Below, one piece after another: positions 57,594 to 64,000 of a stretch of 64,000 bases of DNA. The DNA comes from Gammaproteobacteria bacterium. GTDB taxonomy: Bacteria > Pseudomonadota > Gammaproteobacteria > Pseudomonadales > Azotimanducaceae. Made by a program: the position numbers and the translations under genes. A model generated the notes under the pieces. It was not told where the DNA came from, ran no database searches, and worked only from the letters and a program-made list of their open reading frames with translations. Where the stretch lies: positions 165,635 to 229,634 of the forward strand of contig DUBB01000007.1 of the NCBI GenBank assembly GCA_012960535.1. The letters are read 5' to 3'. Position 1 is the first letter of the stretch; every line of letters begins with the position of its first letter.

Positions 57594-59996
57594 ATGATCA
57601 AGCAGACAATGACCGTGACGTTATGGATTCTGTGCGTCAGTGTCAAACTAGTCTGTCTGGCTGAACCAACGCGAGAGCAGCTTCCAACTCGCCCGGTTAA
57701 GCGAGACGAAGCTTTGGCAAGCATCAAGATTGATGGCCATCTCGATGAGGCGGTCTGGGCTGAAATTCCCTGGACTGATGGCTTTCGGGTAACCGAACCC
57801 GACACGCTGATCCCGGCCGCTCTAAGAACCCAGGTGAAAATTTTTTATACCGAAGCTGGCCTGTATATAGGAAGCTGGAACGAACAGGCAGTCGATACAC
57901 TCATTGAACGATTGAGCAGTCGAGATGCCTGGCTTACCCGGGACAGACTTACTGTCACGCTGGACACATCAGGTGAGGGACTCTACGGCTACTGGTTCGG
58001 GGTGAATCTGGGCGGTAGTCTGTCGGATGGTACCGTGCTCCCCGAACGGCAGTATGGCAGCGAATGGGACGGCCCCTGGCGCGCAGAGACAGCACAACTC
58101 AAAGACGGCTGGTCGGCGGAAATGTTCCTGCCCTGGTCAATGATGTCGATGCCGGATTCCGCCAACTATACCAGGACGATGGGAATCGCCCTGCAAAGAG
58201 CAGTCGCCCATAAAAATCAAACCTGGGGCATACCGGCGCTTCCCCGAACAACCGGGTTATTCATGTCCCGTTTGCATAAGCTGGTTCTTACCGATGTTAA
58301 TCCCAAACAGCAAATCACTTTTTATCCCTTTATTTCAACCAGCTTCGATGGACTCAAACACGAAGCTAAGGCAAAAGCCGGGTTCGACATTTTTTGGAGA
58401 CCCACCACAAATTTTCAGATAACTTCTTCTATCAATCCCGATTTCGGTAATGTGGAATCGGATGATATTGTCGTCAACCTGACCTCTTACGAAACTTTTT
58501 ACCCTGAAAAACGACCTTTTTTCCTGGAAGGTCAGGATATTTTCATTACCTCTCCCAGAGCATCTGCCCGCCACGGCGCTTCTCATAAATCGCCGGTTAC
58601 TCTGCTCAATACCCGGCGCATCGGTAGCCCGGCAAGAGCACCGGATGACGAGGACCTGATATTAACCCGGCTGGAAAGAAACCAGCCGAGTGAACTGCTT
58701 GGCGCCGTTAAAATAACCGGCCAAACAGGTGCCCTGCGCTATGGATTGCTCTCCGCTTTTGAAAATGAAACTGATTTCAACGGCATCATCGATGAACAAT
58801 CCGTCAACATACGTCAGACCGGAAGAGACTTCAGTGCAGCACGCATGCTCTATGAACGAAGTAATGTCAACGGCAGAAGCTCGATTGGGTTTATTACCAC
58901 CCAGGTCAGTCATCCTGAGGAAACCGCAATCACCCATGGCGTTGATGGTCACTACCTTTCCGGCTCTGGCAAAATAGAAGCGGACGTACAGGGGCTTGCC
59001 AGTGATATAGAAGGATTACAAGGCTATGGAATATTTGCCGATCTCGCCTATCGTCCGTCAAGGGGACTCAAGCATGGTCTCGCGCTGGATTTCTTTGATC
59101 GACAACTGCAGATTAATAACTTTGGCTACCTGCAAAGAAATGATGCCAAGGGCTATAGTTACGGTCTGGAAAGGCAACGATCTGGGCTTGAAAACTTCAC
59201 TTCGATTCGAGACAACTTTTCCTTTAGCCAGCACTGGAATCTGGATGGCCTGCTCACGCGATCTGCCTTATCTGCATCAAAGCAACTGGAATTCAATAAT
59301 CACACCAAACTAAATATGCGCATGAACTTCTTTCCTGAACGATACGAAGACCAGGATAGCAAGGGCAATGGCGCCTACAAGCTGATCGACCGCTGGCAGA
59401 TCGCGCTCGATTGGGATAGCGACCGATCTAAAAGAGTGGCGTTTGAAGCGGGGATTAAATATAAGCAGGAAGATATAGGGGGTAGCAAGTTATCTTACGA
59501 TGCTGAATTCAAGTTTCGTCCCAATGATCGATTTTCAGCTTCGTTGAATATTAAATTCGAGGAAGGCGATGGCTGGTTGCTGCATAGTATCGACAAGGAT
59601 TTTACCCGCTATAACTCGACCATCTGGAGACCTAACTTTGATATATCCTACTTCCTATCAGCCCGGCAACAATTCAAGATAGTCGCGCAGTGGGTGGGTA
59701 TCAAAGCCTTCGAAAGGGATCGCTGGTTTCTTGAAAATGAAGGAGATCAACTGGTGGCTAAAGCCACCGCAGACGCTGATAAAGGTTCAAGGAATTTTTC
59801 GATCAGCCGGTTATCGTTTCAGGCCCGCTACCGATGGGAATTGGCGCCGCTGTCAGACTTGTTTGTCGTCTACACACGGGGATCAAATATAGGCAGCAAC
59901 ATCAGTAAGCGTTTTTCCGAACAGTTGCAGGATGCCTGGGACGAGGCCCTGGTTGACTCCCTTATCATAAAGCTTCGATATCGCATGGGAAACTAA
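57594..59996 (+). CDS. DUF5916 protein with N-terminal CBM9-like domain
   Basis: This is an 800-aa exported protein. A signal peptide (residues 1-23, cut after CLA) precedes a CBM9-like beta-sandwich (residues 40-230; IKIDGHLDEAVWAEIPWTDGF, then LTVTLDTSGEGLYGYWFGVN). The DUF5916 region follows (QITSSINPDFGNVESDDIVVNLT, FYPEKRPFFLEGQDIF) and the rest is rich in alternating hydrophobic residues, suggesting an outer-membrane beta-barrel. Its function is not established; relatives often sit near catabolic or TonB genes. No ribosome site is evident before ATG 57594. It ends tail to tail with the SGNH gene, overlapping 4 nt. Confidence 0.85.
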   Translation: MIKQTMTVTLWILCVSVKLVCLAEPTREQLPTRPVKRDEALASIKIDGHLDEAVWAEIPWTDGFRVTEPDTLIPAALRTQVKIFYTEAGLYIGSWNEQAVDTLIERLSSRDAWLTRDRLTVTLDTSGEGLYGYWFGVNLGGSLSDGTVLPERQYGSEWDGPWRAETAQLKDGWSAEMFLPWSMMSMPDSANYTRTMGIALQRAVAHKNQTWGIPALPRTTGLFMSRLHKLVLTDVNPKQQITFYPFISTSFDGLKHEAKAKAGFDIFWRPTTNFQITSSINPDFGNVESDDIVVNLTSYETFYPEKRPFFLEGQDIFITSPRASARHGASHKSPVTLLNTRRIGSPARAPDDEDLILTRLERNQPSELLGAVKITGQTGALRYGLLSAFENETDFNGIIDEQSVNIRQTGRDFSAARMLYERSNVNGRSSIGFITTQVSHPEETAITHGVDGHYLSGSGKIEADVQGLASDIEGLQGYGIFADLAYRPSRGLKHGLALDFFDRQLQINNFGYLQRNDAKGYSYGLERQRSGLENFTSIRDNFSFSQHWNLDGLLTRSALSASKQLEFNNHTKLNMRMNFFPERYEDQDSKGNGAYKLIDRWQIALDWDSDRSKRVAFEAGIKYKQEDIGGSKLSYDAEFKFRPNDRFSASLNIKFEEGDGWLLHSIDKDFTRYNSTIWRPNFDISYFLSARQQFKIVAQWVGIKAFERDRWFLENEGDQLVAKATADADKGSRNFSISRLSFQARYRWELAPLSDLFVVYTRGSNIGSNISKRFSEQLQDAWDEALVDSLIIKLRYRMGN

Positions 59997-61141
59997 CCTT
60001 GTAACAGTGTCAGAATACCCTGTTCTGAAAATACCGCCTCGGCAAATCGCTCCCCCATTCGAATATAACCGGCAGGGTTAGGATGGAGATCATCGGGTAA
60101 GTCCTTTGCATCACCTTCTGAGAATAGTGCCAGACCATCCAGATAAACCAGGTTTTCATCCTGCCTGAGTTGCACAAACTCAGAGATCAACCGGCGGACT
60201 TTAACCAGGGTTAAACACCCCTCCCTTAATTGCTCATTACCGCCAAAGGTCTTAAACACGCCTGCTTCATTGACTAGAGTGGGTCCTGGGCAGTTTTCAG
60301 CGCTGGGGCAGAAAATAGGAGAGATCAGCAATATCGGAGTGTGTTTCTTAACTTCCCTGATGGTATCGATAAATCCATGCAGCAGAGGCAGAAAAATACG
60401 CTCACGCATGGAGTCCATATTGATGATGTTGATACCCACTTTTATCGATATGAACTCGGCATCACTATCACGCAGCGTGCGGGCCACAAATGGGTCCAGA
60501 TGACACTGGCCACCAAAACCAAGATTATGAAGTACAGCACCGCCCTTCCGGGCTGCAACAGCCGGCCAGATCTCCGCAGGCGAAATAGCTTCCATACAGT
60601 GGCTGATCGAACTGCCGTAATGATACCAGCGCCGCCCTTCCTGTCGAATCGCCTGAAAAGCCGTTGCAGCCGTTGCCTGCAGAGACACCAGTTCAACATA
60701 AGCGTTGTGGGGTAACCAAAGCATTAACTGTTTGCGACCTGGCGGCAGGTTATCAAATACGACGGTTCCGGGCTGGCCACGCTCTAGGGTAAAAGCATTG
60801 GCCTTATCCGGGTCTATGATTAATTTATTGCCTTCATGCATCTCAACCTTCTGCCGATCACCGGCCATGGTCTCAAGCTCAAAAACCACCGACTCATTGG
60901 CATTGCCCGGGCGCTGAAATCGAGTCACCAGGGCGTGAAGTCTGATTTCCCGCGCATCTGTTTCAAACACCAGCCGGACGCCGCTTGGCATTCTCACCAT
61001 CACCGAGAGCATGGCTGGCAACTGTGGTTTAGTCCAATCCGGCAAGCGTCTTGGACCGACACCTTGAGGTCTGTAATCGAAACCCATTGCACCAGGCATG
61101 GTTACTGCTCCAGATGCCAGTTCCTTTCCGCTGAATTTCAT
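59993..61141 (-). CDS. SGNH/GDSL-family hydrolase
   Basis: This 382-aa protein has an N-terminal beta-rich domain (residues 1-165) and a C-terminal SGNH esterase domain. Catalytic blocks are visible: Ser in YGSSISH, Gly in NLGFGGQCHLD, Asn in KVGINIINMD, and Asp/His in PDDLHPNPAGY. The N-terminal domain plus SGNH order resembles carbohydrate or acetyl esterases. No signal peptide is seen, so it is probably cytoplasmic. The substrate is unknown. Confidence 0.87.
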   Translation of the reverse strand: MKFSGKELASGAVTMPGAMGFDYRPQGVGPRRLPDWTKPQLPAMLSVMVRMPSGVRLVFETDAREIRLHALVTRFQRPGNANESVVFELETMAGDRQKVEMHEGNKLIIDPDKANAFTLERGQPGTVVFDNLPPGRKQLMLWLPHNAYVELVSLQATAATAFQAIRQEGRRWYHYGSSISHCMEAISPAEIWPAVAARKGGAVLHNLGFGGQCHLDPFVARTLRDSDAEFISIKVGINIINMDSMRERIFLPLLHGFIDTIREVKKHTPILLISPIFCPSAENCPGPTLVNEAGVFKTFGGNEQLREGCLTLVKVRRLISEFVQLRQDENLVYLDGLALFSEGDAKDLPDDLHPNPAGYIRMGERFAEAVFSEQGILTLLQG

Positions 61142-61500
61142 TGCTGATCCCCTGATGCTGTGTTGCAGCTTTAAGCTGTCTTACAGTTTACTCGCAAACT
61201 GCTATTCGTTGCTGACCTGAAGGCAGCTGGTAAAGCGGCAATAATTCATTTCTGGCCCATGGGTACCAAGATCGAGCCATGCCATGCATCTCCAACAGCT
61301 TCACTGGTCGCCATAAAAGCAATATTCCCGGGCAGATTTAGATCCAGGAAGTGCGCTTGAGCCATGCTCCTGCAACCCGGAAACACGCCTGGAATTGATC
61401 CGTCATCTATCACCTTACTGTCTTTAACCCCCAAAAATCTATGGCACAAGAGAACTGCTGGCAGGAAGATTCTGCATTGATAACACGGTAATATATTACT
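61142..61500. other. spacer upstream of the ChaC gene
   Basis: This is a 359-bp gap. The only longer frame (minus strand 61246-61449, TTG start, no ribosome site) is not recognisable. TAATAT at 61489-61494 lies 7 nt before the next ATG and could serve as its -10. I see no RNA gene or repeat. Confidence 0.5.
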
Positions 61501-62037
61501 ATGAATGAACCTCTCTGGATTTTTGGTTACGGCTCAATTATATGGAAGACCGAATTTCCATTCATCGCGGAGTCTATCGGTTGCCTGCAGGGTTGGGCTA
61601 GGCGCTTCTGGCAGGCCTCCCTTGATCATCGCGGCATACCAGAAGCATCAGGGCGCGTGGTAACACTTGTCCCCAGTCGCAACAACCACTGCTGGGGAAA
61701 GCTTTTCCTGCTGGAGTCGCAAAAGCATAGCAAAGTCATTGAAGCTCTGGATCATCGAGAAAAAGGCGGTTATGAACGAATGCAAGCGGATATCGTGAAC
61801 GCCTCTGGCGCCATTGTGAAAGCGGTTACCTACTGGGCACCCCAGCAAAATGATCACTTTCTAGGTCCCGATAGCCTCTCTGCAATGGCCAGGCAGATTA
61901 GCAGGGCCCAGGGGCCAAGTGGGAGTAACCGGGACTATCTTTTTAAACTGGAGTCTGCACTGCGGGCCTTGGGACATCCAGATAGTCATGTCACGATTCT
62001 GGCCAACAAAACCCGCCAACTGCTAGGCCAATCATAA
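61501..62037 (+). CDS. ChaC-like gamma-glutamylcyclotransferase
   Basis: This 178-aa enzyme of the ChaC family cleaves gamma-glutamyl groups, chiefly glutathione, to 5-oxoproline. The substrate motif FGYGSIIW is at residues 9-16 and the catalytic Glu is in LDHREKGGYER near residue 85. The ATG has no ribosome site but lies 7 nt after TAATAT, so a leaderless start is possible. The M20 amidohydrolase gene follows 62 nt later. Confidence 0.9.
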   Translation: MNEPLWIFGYGSIIWKTEFPFIAESIGCLQGWARRFWQASLDHRGIPEASGRVVTLVPSRNNHCWGKLFLLESQKHSKVIEALDHREKGGYERMQADIVNASGAIVKAVTYWAPQQNDHFLGPDSLSAMARQISRAQGPSGSNRDYLFKLESALRALGHPDSHVTILANKTRQLLGQS

Positions 62038-62099
62038 TTCCAGCGTTGCATGGCTGGAAACCTTTGCTAATATGCGGAACGAAGAACAAGGAACATACC

Positions 62100-63272
62100 A
62101 TGAACCTGATAAACGATATTGTCGCCCTGTCTGATGAGATGCAGCAATGGCGGAGACACATTCATGCCCACCCTGAACTCGCCTTTAATGAATACGATAC
62201 AGCCAAGTTTGTGGCTGAAAAATTGCAACAGTTCGGCCTTGAAATTCACCAGGGTCTGGCTGGCACCGGCGTTGTCGGCAGCATAACCAGAGGTGGAAGC
62301 AACCGGGCAATTGGCCTGCGAGCGGATTTAGATGCACTACCCATTGAAGAAACCAATCAATTCAATCACCGATCAAAAAATCCAGGCATCATGCATGCCT
62401 GTGGCCATGATGGGCATACCTGCATGTTGCTGGGTGCGGCCAAACATCTCGCCCAGGCAGATAGCTTTGAAGGTACCGTCCATTTTATTTTCCAACCGGC
62501 AGAAGAGAACGAAGGCGGCGCCCGCACCATGATCGAAGATGGTCTGTTTGAACGCTTTCCCGTGGAATCCGTCTTCGGCATGCACAACATCCCGGGCATG
62601 GCAGTTGGCTCTTTTGCTATCAAACCCGGACCCATTATGGCAGCGTTTGATGTATTCGATATTAAGATAACGGGCACAGGCGGTCATGCTGCCATGCCTC
62701 ACCTGGCAATCGATCCCATACTGGTCGGCACAAAAATAGTTGAAGCCTTCCAAACCATAGTCTCCAGGACTATTAACCCACAGGAACCCACTGTATTAAG
62801 CGTAACTCAATTCCATGGTGGGGATGCCTACAATGTTATTCCCAATGATCTTGTCATATCAGGCTGTACTCGCTGCTTTTCTCAAAGCATTCAGGCACAA
62901 CTTGAAAGCAGCATGAAAACGGTGGCCGAGGATATTGCCAAAGCCCACGGTGCTTGCGCCGAATTTCGCTACGAGCGACGTTATCCACCCACTATAAATT
63001 CCGAGCAGGAGGCTGAAACTGCACGCCAGGCCGCTGCGCAGGTTGTCGGCAGCAGTAACGTCCATGACCCTAGGCCGTCCATGGGCTCCGAGGATTTTGC
63101 TTACATGTTGCAGGCCAAACCAGGAAGCTACATCTGGATAGGTAATGGTGATGGTGAAGGATCATGCATGGTCCACAACCCCGGTTACGACTTCAATGAT
63201 GAAATTCTCCCTATTGGTGCCAGCTACTGGGTACAACTGGTCAACAACATCCTGCCCAGACTAAGCGCTTAG
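62100..63272 (+). CDS. M20 family amidohydrolase (hippurate hydrolase-like)
   Basis: This 390-aa zinc-dependent amidohydrolase has metal ligands in ACGHDGHTCMLLG, the catalytic Glu in FQPAEENEGGA, and further ligand His in MHNIPGM. A dimerisation domain lies in the middle (residues 185-295). The family removes acyl groups from amino acids such as hippurate or N-acetyl amino acids. I chose the ATG at 62100 because AAGGAA lies 8 nt upstream; the frame extends to 62046 without support. The peptidase gene follows 12 nt later. Confidence 0.92.
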   Translation: MNLINDIVALSDEMQQWRRHIHAHPELAFNEYDTAKFVAEKLQQFGLEIHQGLAGTGVVGSITRGGSNRAIGLRADLDALPIEETNQFNHRSKNPGIMHACGHDGHTCMLLGAAKHLAQADSFEGTVHFIFQPAEENEGGARTMIEDGLFERFPVESVFGMHNIPGMAVGSFAIKPGPIMAAFDVFDIKITGTGGHAAMPHLAIDPILVGTKIVEAFQTIVSRTINPQEPTVLSVTQFHGGDAYNVIPNDLVISGCTRCFSQSIQAQLESSMKTVAEDIAKAHGACAEFRYERRYPPTINSEQEAETARQAAAQVVGSSNVHDPRPSMGSEDFAYMLQAKPGSYIWIGNGDGEGSCMVHNPGYDFNDEILPIGASYWVQLVNNILPRLSA

Positions 63273-63284
63273 TGGGTCAACACA

Positions 63285-64000
63285 GTGGCTTATATTGAAC
63301 ACCCTCTGGGCAGGGCCCATTACACTAAGAAAGGCCCCAACAAAGGCAAGCTTCCCGTTATCTGGTTACATGGTGGCCCAGGCGGGATGCACAAACCACA
63401 AGGCGAACAGTTTCGTCTGGCAACTGACCGTACGGTCTACAGCTATACCCAACTAGGCTCAGGTCGAAGCAGTGAAATACCACGCAGCAAGTGGAAAATT
63501 GCAACTTTTGCAAAAGAACTCAACTATCTGGTCACTGCCTGGGGATTATCGGATTTTCATCTCATGGGAGGGTCCTGGGGCAGCAGTCTTGCAATTGAAT
63601 ACTATCTCCGATACAAGGGCCGCGGGGTTAAGTCGCTGGTATTGCAGTCACCGCTGATATCCGCTTCTGACTGGCAGCAGGACGCTAACAGGCTAAAAAA
63701 GCAATTACCCGATGATGTACAGAAAGTCATTCGCTATTGTGAGGCCGTTAATGCAACCGATGCTAGGGTATATGAGCAAGCCGTGGATTTATATTACAGT
63801 CGACATGTATTGAGAAACGCTAAAAAAAGATTAGCCGCAAAAAAACGAAAAAACCCGAACGGTGCGGAAATTTACAAATACATGTGGGGTCCAAGCGAAT
63901 TCACAGCCACGGGTACCCTGAAAACATATAATCGGTCAAAGCGCTTAGGTGATATCCTGGTGCCTACCTTGATTGTCTGCGGTGAGCATGATGAGGCAAG
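63285..64000 (+). CDS. proline iminopeptidase-family serine hydrolase (S33), N-terminal part
   Basis: This is an open frame of 238 codons running off the right edge. It begins at GTG 63285 (no earlier start, as the previous gene's stop is in the same frame). The alpha/beta-hydrolase oxyanion motif is WLHGGPGG near residue 30 and the nucleophile elbow is GGSWGSS near residue 90. The stretch MWGPSEFTATGTLKTYN fits the S33 prolyl-aminopeptidase (TIGR01250-like) lid. The Asp-containing strand LIVCGEHDEA begins at the edge and the catalytic His lies beyond. It probably forms a unit with the M20 gene 12 nt upstream, suggesting peptide or amide use. Confidence 0.85.
   Translation, partial: MAYIEHPLGRAHYTKKGPNKGKLPVIWLHGGPGGMHKPQGEQFRLATDRTVYSYTQLGSGRSSEIPRSKWKIATFAKELNYLVTAWGLSDFHLMGGSWGSSLAIEYYLRYKGRGVKSLVLQSPLISASDWQQDANRLKKQLPDDVQKVIRYCEAVNATDARVYEQAVDLYYSRHVLRNAKKRLAAKKRKNPNGAEIYKYMWGPSEFTATGTLKTYNRSKRLGDILVPTLIVCGEHDEA

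Noticed and set aside
61246..61449. 67-codon minus-strand frame upstream of the ChaC gene
   Set aside because: TTG start without a ribosome site and no recognisable family. The tail (NIAFMATSEAVGDAWHG) looks somewhat protein-like, but I cannot support a gene.

Overview
The window looks like chromosomal core DNA of a gammaproteobacterium, probably a free-living aquatic one. The evidence is the combination of AcnB-type aconitase, a succinate dehydrogenase/2-oxoglutarate dehydrogenase block divergent from gltA, FimV, MiaE, LpxH, CvpA-PurF with a DedD-like SPOR protein, and the truA-trpF-trpB-trpA-folC order. Base composition is balanced and even. I saw no transposase, integrase, phage gene, CRISPR array, tRNA or rRNA. 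Genes are tightly packed, often with 4-nt ATGA overlaps, so most of the window is ordinary housekeeping. The unusual material is mainly in the spacers.

Layout. 1-145: 3' end of lpxH, convergent with miaE. 848-3424: acnB. 3444-18100: a long leftward block in the order asd, fimV, truA, trpF, trpB, trpA, folC, SPOR protein, cvpA, purF, then a MoxR ATPase, a DUF58 protein and a TgpA-like transglutaminase. 18432-23460: aroC, folE (divergent), a DUF4892 protein, sixA and htpG. 23573-35058: the TCA block on the minus strand (sdhC, sdhD, sdhA, sdhB, sucA, sucB, lpdA, sucC, sucD). gltA is divergent at 35515, followed by a cyclophilin and a D-2-hydroxyacid dehydrogenase. 38397-43453: a CoxE-like VWA protein, then a two-gene type I secretion system (LapB-like ABC protein and HlyD-like adaptor) with no visible substrate or outer-membrane partner. 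43498-53737: a leftward series leuC, leuD, cimA, galT, an LLM-class oxidoreductase, mtnA, a DUF3014 protein, a CaiB/BaiF CoA-transferase and an enoyl-CoA hydratase. 53845-64000: accessory and catabolic genes (GNAT, coniferyl-aldehyde-type dehydrogenase, second enoyl-CoA hydratase, DUF5916 protein, SGNH hydrolase, ChaC, M20 amidohydrolase, and an S33 peptidase cut off by the window edge).

Together the genes encode most of the oxidative TCA cycle from aconitase and citrate synthase to fumarate. They also cover the end of tryptophan synthesis, the first purine step, folate synthesis (folE, folC), and branched-chain precursor synthesis through citramalate (cimA with leuCD). accD and leuB are missing from the places where related bacteria often carry them.

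The most interesting signals are: (1) a tandem duplication of the sucC start region that has left a decayed 13-codon minicistron with its own ribosome-binding site just upstream of sucC; (2) several unrelated short tandem repeats (15, 14, 13 and 9 bp units) in spacers and inside galT, one of which separates sdhC from sdhD; (3) TrpA with Glu at the catalytic Asp60 position; (4) two strong palindromes in the TCA block; (5) an orphan type I secretion pair whose promoter predicts a leaderless mRNA. I found no clearly new multi-gene system.
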